This document shows, piece after piece, positions 1 to 10,459 of a stretch of 64,000 nt of DNA (position 1 is the first letter of the stretch; each line of letters begins with the position of its first letter). Location of the stretch: NCBI GenBank assembly GCA_907163375.1, contig CAJQUW010005765.1, positions 62,001 through 126,000 of the forward strand. Direction: 5' to 3'. The position numbers and the translations under genes are program-made. The notes below the pieces were generated by a model, which saw only the letters and a list, made by a program, of their open reading frames with translations, did not search any database and had not been told where the DNA came from. The stretch comes from Prostheceraeus crozeri (lineage: Eukaryota > Platyhelminthes > Polycladida > Euryleptidae).

Positions 1-1309
1 CCTCAAAGTTTTCTTTTAATTTAACCTACACTGATATACTGACTAATTGAAGATCTTTGATTTAATTATGACTTTGTCACACATTGCTCATAACAAAGCA
101 ATTGATTTCATTTTATCATTCAGAAATACAAACAGACTTGATCAATATTATAGCTGCGCAATGAGTGCATGGTTAAACATATTTAGAATATGAAATCGGA
201 ATGAATTTATTTTTGGATAAATGTCGGCTACCGCAGAAAGTTAAGGGTGCGAAGATAACTGCGAAGATTTAAAATTTGCGGAATATATAAAAATTCAATA
301 TGCACAAATTCAACAAAATACATGCAAGCTTGCAGTAGATACAATATGTATGAACTTTCAATGTACGGTGTTGTCAAGCCCAGAATGAAATAGCCAATAA
401 TCACAAGTATTTCATTTTTGAAATATTCTGTGAATCCAGTGGAAATTTGATAAAATATCAGAACTTCATGCTGTTATCCTGTAGCTCTCCTAAGATTCAA
501 ATCAAAATATTCATTTTTGCAACTTGATCTGTATATACTCAGCATTAATAGAAAACCCAAGTTTTGAATCATTTACCCAAGTCGACCCAAAACCTCAATT
601 TGACCCAAAACCAAAGGTCCAACCTGTGTTCAAGTCTCCAACCTACATACTTGTATTTGATATAATAAGTGACATATTCTTGAGCATTGCATGGATTCAT
701 GTTTACATACCTTTGTGAATGTTCCTAAAATTCTAAAAAGTTTTAAGTGAAGAAGACTACTAGCTCATGGTCCAACCGAATACTTTGAATTTCATATTGT
801 GCACTAGGCTATTAAGGCAACTTCCTGTTCTTCAGATGGAGGATAGGATCAATGTACAGTATCGCATGAATGACAGACTGGAAGTGTCTGAGTTACAAAA
901 TTATACATGTAAGTCAACTGATTCATCCCCAAAGAAATGGATGTCTCACTCTTTGTCTTGTCTAGTATAGACATCTTGAATAAACGGTGGCAACGCCCCG
1001 AACTAATAAAGCAAGTCAAATTACAAAGTATAAAAAGCGTTTGAAAAGACTGAAAGTAGACTATAAGTAGACGCGGATCGCTGTAGCTTCTGATAGGATT
1101 GTTCGATTCCATCAACTCTTCAGCATTTTGTGTATGTGAGTCTTTGAGACTGTGGTAGTGACACGTTTTAGCAGTCACTTTCTTGTCTTTTCCTTATCAT
1201 TTTTAATTCGTCGGGCGAATCCTACTTCTTATTCGAAATCAGATGAAGTTTCGTAGAACTATAGGACACAATTTCAGAGATAAATTTTGACATTTCAAAA
1301 AATATATGT
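1..1309. other. AT-rich stretch, no gene seen
   Basis: I find no convincing coding region, RNA gene or paired repeat here. Short open frames (for example 524-718 on plus, 849-1178 on minus) have no recognisable motif and no supporting splice signals, so I treat them as chance. Confidence 0.5.
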
Positions 1310-2247
1310 TAGGGCTGTGCGCTAGCCTCACCTGCTTGCACAGGTGCAACAAACTCATTAGGTTTCCTTTAGTTTTACTCTGCCAATGCTTGCAAGTGAC
1401 TCTCATCATGTTCAGCCAAAAAATGGCAAAAAAGTTGCATTGACTAAATTACTGAGTCAGTGACGGACGAAACGTCCGGGTTTTAATTGTTCTTTTTTTT
1501 AAATACACAGGCACATGCAGTATATACCAAAGGAAGAGCTGATCATTGATACTTTTCAAAATCATGAAAAATACATTATCTGGAAACATCAGGAAAAATA
1601 GAATGAATCGAATCAATATCACTGCAATCTACAAATTACTATGCAAGAAGGTCAACACATTACTCGGTTTCAGGCAGTCTCTCTATAATGATGCAATGCT
1701 GCCAGATCATGCGAAAAAATCTTTGGGACCGAGCGCTGAATATATCTTAAGATCTAGGGCCATGAGATGCCCCTGAGAATATGAGGTGGACTATGACATA
1801 TTCACTATGAAATTCTGAGATTCTAGGTCGCGAGAAATGAGATTTTGTGGCCCTAAACTGATTTCTCATGAACTTATCTATTATCTAGGTGGTTTTTCAC
1901 ATTTTTCCTCATCAATAAGAAATGCATCAGTAATTTAATTATACAGCCTTGATTTACAGAATGTTTCAATTTCGTTACTTAGAAATTTGAAGTTTAAAAT
2001 GAATTGAATTGATAGATGGAATTTAGTAATGTTCTCCTAGTTGAATCAATCATATTGTACGTACAATGTTTAAAGATCATTCTTCTATGTCTGCAGCGAC
2101 TAAGATTTGCAGATAGAACACATTAATTTGAAGTCAAACTGTACAGCAAAATGTCAATTTGATCAAAATTAGAGCGTTTCGGTGCACCGGACCGAAACCC
2201 GGTTCTCGCAAAAGAATCGGTGCACCGGTGTGCTGCGCACAGCCCTA
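1310..2247. mobile_element. hAT-like non-autonomous element, copy 1
   Basis: A 938-bp element with short inverted ends: it opens TAGGGCTGTGCGC and closes GCGCACAGCCCTA. The flanking 8 bp (1302-1309 and 2248-2255) match at 6 of 8 positions, consistent with a worn 8-bp target duplication. The end sequence and 8-bp duplication are hAT-like, but no transposase frame is present. Near the right end (2190-2229) GGTGCACCGG occurs twice around CCGGTTCTCGC. A second copy lies at 18116-21262, interrupted by another insertion. Assignment to hAT is inference from the ends. Confidence 0.6.
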
Positions 2248-3371
2248 TTGTATGTTTTTTCATAGACTTTTGTCGTTGAGTAAATTTTTGCTATTTGTTG
2301 TGCGAGGATGTGAGAGCTTCAGCATCTTATGCACACTATCGTTAGAAAGTTCGCATCCTTAATATGTTGTACCGTAAACCCGTGCAGAACACAACAAGAT
2401 TTTCGAAAATAGAATTGAATTATAAATAGTCTGCGACTATTGGGGAGAGACTAACGATAAATTATTGTTTTTCTCATAGTCTGCGACTATTTCAGTCATA
2501 TATTCAGCCAAGCCATGATTAACTACAAAAAATTCAGCAACTTCCACATAAAAACGCATCAAGAGTCTTGATAATCTGCCCATTTCATATGGGATCCACT
2601 AATTGTCTCGTCACTGTTAGAAAAAAACAGAGGACCTGGGTAGCTACATGTTTCTTGAAGATAAAAAATGTTTTCTCTTTACCGATGCACTTCGTTCACC
2701 ATTGGTGTACGTGGTCGCGAATAAATTGTCACACATTCCTCAAAACTAAATCTTGAGCCGCAATTCAGAACAAATCCGAATTTGAAACGAATAGACGCGG
2801 ATCAATTTCCGGTAACAAACATGCGTTACTTGGCAGTTCAGTCCGTCAGACTAAAATTAAAATATATTTTCGAACGGAAGATGGGTAAATTATTGATTTT
2901 ACTTCCAATTTCCAGCTATCACAATTCAAGAATCTTCACAATTTTCAGATAAAAGACATTTATTTTTGATATCTCATATTTTGCTTCAGACTGCTACTAT
3001 TCCAAACTAAGACAAATCATTTCAATAGAAAGAAAGACACAAATTGATGGAAGGGAATTAATGAGTCGCCATCTTATCAGACATCAAAAACAGCGACAAA
3101 AGTCAAACTTACGGATAATTAATAAGAGAAACGGTTTTTGCAAATGCGTTATGCACAGAAGCTGCTTTGTGAATAGCAATAATGAAACAAGTCGTAACGA
3201 GAGATCTTTTGACTTTGCAGGGAACAACATCGCACCTGTAACATCTGTGTAAACAATACTAAATTGAGAAGTAGACAGACAGTGATGAAATGGTTGAATG
3301 ATATTTACAAATGACATTTCCACTTTTGTTGTCAAATGAAATCAATGCCAATGTTGAATGTAATGCCGTGT
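2248..3371. other. No gene seen; a pair of small hairpins
   Basis: No coding region is supported. The 15-mer ATAGTCTGCGACTAT occurs twice (about 2426 and 2478); each copy is a six-base stem with a three-base loop. Their role is unknown. Confidence 0.45.
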
Positions 3372-3888
3372 CAGCACAGAATTAGATTGTTTAATCGTAT
3401 CACTTTGCTAGAAGTGCAAACTGATTCAAACAGATGACACATGCAGGAACTTAATAAGTGGACAAAAAGAAATCTTTAATGCCTTACAGAGATAGGAAAA
3501 ATAGTCGCGCGTCGCTTGCGGATTGTTCTGAATTCCTTCAAAATGCTCCGATCGCTACGACTCCTTCAGATTCGAAGAATTCAGATCATAGCGCAAACGT
3601 TTTCTCGATAATGTTGGGCCCTCCGATCAAAAAGATAACAGGCGCACAAAAAACTGTCTGTAGAACTTGACATCGGCTGTGTCTCTTTGCTGTGTGATCC
3701 GGTTGACAACAGTCACTGAAACTTTGCACAATTTGGCGTGTTTAATGTTGAACTGGCTGGCTGCTCATTGTTCGATTGCTATAGTATTTAGTCAGGAGAT
3801 TGTGCCATTTCATTTACGTTACATTTTCCAATGCTTCCCTTCTAGTCAAACAGAGGAAGAGACGACTTGTCTAATTCTGTGGGTGTCA
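3372..3888 (+). repeat. Dispersed repeat, copy A
   Basis: Positions 3372-3660 closely match the reverse complement of 49690-49980. The best block is around TCAGATTCGAAGAATTCAGA, and a second block (3855-3885) matches 49463-49492. The part at 3495-3640 aligns without gaps, with several third-position differences in one frame, which hints at old coding sequence, but I recognise no protein family. The MITE at 3897-4152 has inserted next to its right edge. Confidence 0.6.
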
Positions 3889-3896
3889 GTTTCTAT

Positions 3897-4152
3897 CATA
3901 GAAATAAACTGTCTATCTGAAGTTCGCTAGAATGGAAATTGACTCAAGGTCGCGGCACATCCGGGGGAACTAAGTTGGGGCATGAAGAACCAATCAAAAG
4001 CTTCGATTTACTCATGTGACTGATTCTAACCCAATGATACAGACGTTGGGAGGAGCATCTAGGTGAAAATGCGTGCGATTTATGTGCCGTTATTGTGCAT
4101 TGCATGAAGCTTAATTTCCATTCTAGAGGTTTTATTGTTGTCAATTTCTATG
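3897..4152 (+). mobile_element. 256-bp MITE with CATAG ends, copy 1
   Basis: Both ends form an inverted repeat beginning CATAGAAAT. The element is flanked by a perfect 8-bp direct repeat GTTTCTAT (3889-3896 and 4153-4160), the mark of insertion by an element making 8-bp target duplications, such as hAT or P-type. There is no coding capacity. Near-identical relatives lie at 23878-24134 (plus) and 42776-43025 (minus). Larger elements with the same ends lie at 33262-34309 and 51785-52826. Confidence 0.88.
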
Positions 4153-4160
4153 GTTTCTAT

Positions 4161-5048
4161 CTTTGCAGCAGCTCACATCTTGACAAATTTTCTGAATTGC
4201 ATATTCTTTGTAAATGATTTCTCCAATGCAAAGAAAAATTGCTAGAAAGATGCACTTCCATATAAAATCTAGATAAGGTCCGTATTTAAGTGGCACGGAT
4301 AAAGGTCCGAAGTAACAAATGCAGTCGGTGTTCTGGATGGGCACGTATTTGAGGCACAAAAGAGAAAACGGGTCCGATCATCTTATAAGTAGTGTTGTAA
4401 GCATATTTCACACGGCCAAAATACCTCCATTGAAAATTGGAATGACACACAAAGTCATCTAAGGCTCATCTCATTATGGATAAAATACAGAATTATATTG
4501 GAAAACTCTGTAGAAAAATTAGACAGATATTATTTTCATTGGTAATTTTAGTTGTAAGCATTTTGCAAAATAAATTGACAAATCAACCGAGGAATTGTAG
4601 GACAAATTGTCGTCTATGGTAAAGTGGTGGAAAGTGAAGAATGGGGTTAGTGCGGCATGGGTAGGTATCTGAAGGTAAGTAGGAAATAGTAGCACCATTC
4701 AACCTGTCCATATAATCCATTTAACCGGTCACTATATGGACCCCTTTGGACCTTCAAAATGGATTCCATACTAATTCGCACGCTTGCTAAATACGGACCA
4801 CATGGTCCTCAAACACTGACTCTCCGGACCTATGAACACGGACCCTCTCGTATCCTCAATACGGACCATTTTGCTTGAGCGCAAAATGCTTTCTCATGTT
4901 TCAGAGAAGCTATGATCAGTTTTTATCCGCTATTGTGATTGCTGGATAATGGTCAACGCTCAATTTAGAAATCATAATTCTTCAATAAGAAAACATAAGT
5001 GAACATGATAGTTAATCAAGCGTTTTCTGAGTCTATTCTCGCTGCACA
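4161..5048. other. No gene seen
   Basis: This is an AT-rich segment with several scattered copies of words such as ACGGACC and GGTCCG (4270-4870), which suggests a decayed repeat, but I could not define a unit. No coding region is supported. Confidence 0.4.
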
Positions 5049-5524
5049 CACTAGGTGACATGCCAAGCGTGATTCACGCGTAATTCCGGAACACCCCAAA
5101 CATCCGTGGTTAAATACAGTCTATTCTTCTACCCGCGTACATACGCGCTGCACTAAGAGTCAGAAATCACTTGATCTGATGCTGTTAAAACATGGGAAAT
5201 GTTTATGAATACGCGCAGGCGAGCGTTTATAGTTTGCGCGTCGTCCACGGTTGTCTGCGCTGCCGCTTGAACCACTAAGATGAACCGCTAAGCATGTTCT
5301 GTCTTCCCTGAGCATGAAATTGAGGTCCTATCACATTGTTTAGCCTCTGATACATGCAGACACATGAGACGCAAAGTCTATATAACAGGATTGCCAACTA
5401 TACTAACTTATATAACTTATATTGCAGCAATATCCCGCATAGCCACGGATGTTTGGGGTCATGTGTAATTACGCGTGGTTCACGCGTGAACTACGCGTGA
5501 TTGAGTGTTGCATGTCACCTAGTG
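5049..5524. mobile_element. MITE with CACTAGGTGACATG ends
   Basis: A 476-bp element with inverted ends CACTAGGTGACATG and CATGTCACCTAGTG. The inner parts of the ends also pair (ACATCCGTGG near 5100 with CCACGGATGT near 5442). The termini resemble the CACTA (EnSpm) group, but I do not see a clean short target duplication, so the superfamily is uncertain. No coding region. A second copy lacking its left part lies at 10157-10331. Confidence 0.72.
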
Positions 5525-5635
5525 CGCTGACGCACGGACAATTAGCGAAGACGTGACTTTGCTCTCTCACCATGTCGGCTGAAGTTGTTCACCATACTCA
5601 TTGTGCATTTATTGAATAGAATTTTGCGGTCTTGA

Positions 5636-5765
5636 CAAAAAGTTTGAAAAAGAATTATTGAACTGATTACTTACAATTTCTTACTCCCTGCTTCTAAGGA
5701 TTCCAAAAACGAACAATTTTGATGAAAAAGTGAGAATATGACGTTTTCTGTCATCAAAGATTGTG
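5636..5765 (+). repeat. Dispersed repeat shared with 49 kb
   Basis: This segment aligns loosely, in the same orientation, with 49065-49190. Shared words include AGTTTGAAAAAGAA, TATTGAACT and TTGATGAAAAA. A second block 1.6 kb away (about 7418-7447, GGAAGGCATGAG) matches 49263-49290, so the two loci seem to be remnants of one longer repeat. Family unknown. Confidence 0.45.
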
Positions 5766-6029
5766 ATAGGGTTCGGAAAATATTTAGTCAAAAGCATGAA
5801 AATATTTAAATGTCTAGAAATCAGATTATATTGCACTGTAAACCGTAGACCGACAATTATCCTACAAAATTACTGACAAAATCAACCGACGTTGTCACTT
5901 CCAATATCCTGCGATATCTGACGAATTTGTAGATTCTCGACCGACATCGAAACATGCTTTGTATGCAAATTATAACTAAACAAAAACTGTTGACATACAG
6001 GATGGCCGCCAACTGGAGGTTCTTCATAC

Positions 6030-6249
6030 TTCAGTTGATGCTAAAAACAGCTTTCGTCTCTCCTTGAAATTTATTGACCAGATTAAAATAGTTAATTAAA
6101 AGATATGTTGAGTTGGTTTTTAGCGAATTACCCCCTGAGGAAGAGCGAACGCTCGAAACGCGTAGGGGTTGTACATATCTTTTAATTAACTATTTTAATC
6201 TGGTCAACATTTCAAGGAGAGACGAAAGCTGTTTTTAGCATCAACTGAA
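6030..6249. repeat. Foldback repeat with GC-rich centre
   Basis: Two arms of about 77 bp (6030-6106 and 6173-6249) are near-perfect reverse complements around a 65-bp centre. The centre holds CCCCTGAGGAAGAGCGAACG followed by CTCGAAACGCGTAGGGG. It contains its own small stem (GAGC/GCTC) and a CGAAACG motif of the type seen near the ends of some Penelope-like and other retroelements. Whether it is an active element or two fused end fragments cannot be decided here. Confidence 0.75.
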
Positions 6250-6252
6250 AAA

Positions 6253-7873
6253 CTGTTGAATATTGATTGATTTTTCGATAAGTGATTGCTTGACTTTTGG
6301 GCAATCTGTATTATTGTGTGGCAAAACCATGATAAAATTGAAGCTATAATTCATTGCTATTCATTTTGCCGCTTTTTGTCAGATATTGTAGGTGTTCAGT
6401 GGCAATCATCCTACAAGAACTAACAATGACCGACAAAATAGATGTTGTAAGATAAATGTCTGTCAATTGTCAGTCAACGGTTTACAGTGTGTGAATTTTG
6501 GAAATGATTCCGCAAGGTTCAGGAAAAAGTTAAGTTCATCCCAATAAGATATTAAGACACTCACCTATCCCAAAAAATCTCAACAACAAAAACATAAAAG
6601 TGGGCCCTGCCTATCAGAAGCCTATTTCCATTTATTGGTAAAGACAATTGCAGACTATTATTTTAGATAGATCTTCTGGAGTAAGTCTCCGGCGAATATA
6701 TGTTGCATATTTGCTTATATATCTCTGAAAAAAAACGACTGACGAAAAATTATAGGTGGCAACCGATTGAGGAGACTGTCCGGGAGTGAGTTCTCGCCAC
6801 CTGACAACAATTAATTCAACAGAGCGCAGGATTGATATTTCGTTGAAGTCAGTCAGATATATAACTTTTCCTCTTGGCGACAAAAGCGCGTGCCTTTACC
6901 AACTTTCATAGAGCTTCTTAAATATTTGATGCAACATGGCCAAATACAGTGCACGATGCTCATAGTCTTTGAATGGTGACTTCCAATGTATCCCAAGTTT
7001 CAATATTTTGCTTATTAATTGCTTGTGATTATCCAATCGTCTAATTTATGACATTGATTGTTGCTTACGATAAACTCGTGATTAATTCAAGAGTTTTTAA
7101 ACGAAATGCAAAGTATTTGAGGTCACAAACCTCAGAAATATTGAAGTCTTTTATTTAAGAGAATATCTTTCCGAACCAATGATAACTTCGCGATTTCACA
7201 TTTTCTTTCCTAGTCCATTCGATTAACAAGTAAAAGTAAGCTCAGATAATGCACGTTCTCCTCTTGCCTGGTTTTCTTATTGAAAAGTTACGATTTCTAA
7301 ATTAAACAGCGACTTTCAGTTTTGTCTACCGGCTAGCAAACACAATAGCGGATGCCATTATATCGTCGCTATATCATAAATCTCTGGAATGATGCACGAC
7401 ACGTCGATGAGCGACACGACTGGAAGGCATGAGGAACGATTGAATTTCGACAATCAGCTACTCGTTACATTCATGAACTTCTCGATGTTCATCTTTGGTC
7501 TATCATTGGTGCTGTAACGTTGGTTGTCTACTATTTCTTACTGAAAATCTAATAATTTACGTCTGATAAGTTTACCAAGATTGTGTGTCAGTTTTGCAAA
7601 GAAATGTTTACAATCATTTCGAGCTACGGATTCTGTTTTAGCATCTTTGAGCGCATGATTTTGATGTCCGACGGACCTTGAAAGCGCTCGCGCAACACAC
7701 AAACATTATCAACAGCAGAGGGGACCTTCCGATCATGTCAATTAATTTCATACTTGACCGCTCGTGTGCGTTTAGTTTTTACTTAAGTGATATACGTTGG
7801 GGCCCCAGGCGATTTTGATGAAATGATGTCGCCAGAAGCTTTTCTTTTTCATCAGCGAAATTTGAATATCTTC
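6253..7873. other. No gene seen
   Basis: I find no recognisable gene. The only feature is the short block near 7418-7447 that recurs at 49263-49290. Open frames such as 6632-6883 on minus carry no known motif. Confidence 0.45.
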
Positions 7874-7899
7874 ATTAATGTGTACATCTGCTTCCCATG

Positions 7900-8937
7900 A
7901 GAAGCTTGAGTCTGTTAGCCACACAGCGATGCTAACTGCAGTAAGAAAGCAGGGAGTAAGAGGGAAAATTTGGATAATTTTAAATGAGATATATAGTGAT
8001 GCAGCAGCTTCCATAAAGTTGGAAACAAGAGGCCCGAAATTCCTCATTGAACGTGGCGTTCGCCAAGGAGATCCCATATCCCCAGTCCTCTTTACGGCAA
8101 CATTAGAAGACATATTCAGATCATGTCACTTCCCTACAGACGCAGGAATAAACATCGACGGTGAACGTCTCATGAACTTGAGATTTGCAGATGATATTGC
8201 CATTTTTGAGGATGACGCGACTTCCATGCAAATAATATTGTAGATGAGCTAAATAAGCAGGGAAAAAAGGTCGGTTTAAAGATAAACAACGAGAAAACAA
8301 AAATTTTGACAAACGGCCAAAAGAGTTTAATCCACATCAATGGACACGTCATAGATTATGCCGACGATTTTGTTTACCTTGGACAGAATATCTCCTTTCA
8401 ATCCCGCCATGAACAAAAAATCCTAAGAAGAACACAAAATGCGTGGAAGTCCTTTTGGAAACTCAAACCCTACTTAATATCACGAGGTATATAGATGAAG
8501 AATAAAAAACGTTTGTTCGATATGTGCATTCTGCCTGTCCTGACATACGGATCCCAAACCTGGTCTCTAACACGATCACAAGAGAATAAACTCAGAACAA
8601 CACAACGAAAGATGATTGGAGTCACTCTGAAAGACAAGGTTAGAAACGAAGAAGTAAGGAGACAAACAGGATTAAAGGACGTTGTGATAGAAGCGAAACA
8701 TCTCAAATGAAAGTGGGCTGGTCATGTCATCAGGCGACCCGATAACAGATGGAGCCATAGAACGACAGTATGGATACCAAGAGAAGGGAAAAGAAACCGT
8801 GGAGGACAGAGAAAGAGATGGAGAGACGAACGCCCAAGGAACTGGCGGCTGGTGGCGAACGATCGTGCGAAATGGATTCGTATCACAAGGGAGGCCATTT
8901 TCCGCAAGGATAATAACGGCTAACGTAAGACGTAAGT
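7900..8937 (+). mobile_element. 5'-truncated LINE (RTE-like) with target duplication
   Basis: This is the 3' part of a non-LTR reverse transcriptase. It shows GVRQGDPISPVLF (8052-8090), FADDIAIF, GLKINNEKTKIL, the thumb region with YLGQNISF and LPVLTYGSQTWSL, and a C-terminal stretch with AGHVIRRP. It is bounded by a 26-bp direct repeat (7874-7899 and 8938-8963, one mismatch), so it is a 5'-truncated insertion. The frame is broken at several points: a shift near 8240, a stop at about 8492 and a stop at about 8708. It lacks the endonuclease and most of the N-terminus, so it is dead. The RTE-like assignment is by overall resemblance. Confidence 0.85.
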
Positions 8938-8963
8938 ATTAATGTGTACATTTGCTTCCCATG

Positions 8964-10156
8964 CTTACTTTGATTACTTTCTCGAACCTTTCTTATTAAC
9001 AGGACTACTTATAACAGTATTTAGTCTATCAAACAATGTCTCAAAGTGAAAAACACCTTGCATTCTATAAATTTTTATTTTTCATCCTTGCTGAACATAA
9101 TGACTCCAACGGAACCTCAACAGTCCTGACATTTCTGTAGTGCATGTTCAGCACAAATAAGGAAGTTGCGTCGTTTCTCGGATTTTCTGTCAGTACATGT
9201 CTTGCAACGCTCACTCATTTGATTTGTTAGTGGAGTATATAGGTATTACCGGTGTTTGGACACCAATTAGACTCATTTGCTGTTTGATCTGATATCGAAG
9301 ACTGGGAATTGTTGCTCTCCGAAGAACTTGTTGCATAGTCAGATCATAACCCAACTCCAATTTGAATTTATAATGTTCTTGCTTCAAACGTTTTGTCAGT
9401 GATGCCAACATCAGCTAACGTAAAAAAGACTCTGTATGGTCACCTCCTGCATTTTCGTTTGCTCCGATAGTACCTCACCATATTGTCTAAGTTGATTCCT
9501 GATTTGTAGAACTATAGCACCGAACGATATCGGGTTTGCCATCTTAAACATCATTTTGTGAACCGTACTGAGTTGAAAGTAGAAGTATTGGCCTATCAGA
9601 GAGTGTCGAAATGATGTTTCTAAAATGCTCATTGATATTGTATCGTTTTTCTTCAAAAATGCCATATTTTCTCAAAAAAGTGACCACAATTCGTCATCAC
9701 ATCGACGGCTACTTATTGTGATCTCCTAACCAGAAGAAATGCTCGATGGATACAATATTTTCATGATAAATAGCCTGCCCTAAGACTTCCATAATTGCAT
9801 AATTGCATTTGTCATTCGACCCTTTGACTTCGCTCTGTGCTTCAAAAACGGCGCAAACTGTCAGCACATCGACGCCGTCGACATTATGACTTTCAGCGTC
9901 GATGTGATGATGGAAATTTAAGTTGCCAAATTGCTAACAATTTCGTCGGCAGAGTATTGATGAGTTTTATACGTTGAATGCTGTGTAGGCCTATCCAGGC
10001 TTTTAGCGACTCCGCCTTATAAAGCAATCACACTAAAATGATCCATGGGACATAGCCCATAGGCTACTAAGACAAAGCCTGATTATTTGACATTCATACT
10101 AATCTGATTAATTATTTCAAGTAGGCCTATTCCAATTCATGATGCTGCAATGTGAA
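8964..10156. other. No recognised gene
   Basis: Two minus-strand open frames (9665-9411 and 9411-9211) abut and together give about 150 codons in different frames. They carry no motif I recognise and may be a decayed gene or element. The rest shows nothing. Confidence 0.35.
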
Positions 10157-10331
10157 GCATGAAATTGAGGTCCTATCACATGGTTTAGCCTATGATACAT
10201 GCAGACACATGAGACGCAAAGTCTATATAACAGGACTGCCGACAGATGTTGCAGGAATGTCACGCACAGCCACGGATATTTATAGGGTCATGTGTAATTA
10301 CGCGTAATTGAGCGTGGCATGTCACCTAGTG
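10157..10331 (+). mobile_element. MITE with CACTAGGTGACATG end, truncated copy
   Basis: This matches the right part of 5049-5524, starting at the shared word GCATGAAATTGAGGTCC and ending GTCACCTAGTG. The left part with its inverted end is missing. Relative to the other copy there are small internal deletions around 10236-10290. Confidence 0.75.
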
Positions 10332-10459
10332 TATCAGGAGCAAAGGCAATCAAAGAGCTGACCACGCTGGATTTTACCACAGAGACTTATTATTGCCATT
10401 TGTGATTGATTTATACTGGTCGGGGGATATGGAAAACAATGAATCAACTAAATTCTTGG

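Noticed and set aside
6138-6168. Hammerhead ribozyme as an annotated RNA
   Set aside because: Only part of the core matches, with an extra base at the stem II junction and no convincing stem III or cleavage triplet. Kept only as a finding.
9211-9665. Adjacent minus-strand frames as a split gene
   Set aside because: The frames differ and no family is recognised. Mentioned in the region note but not called.
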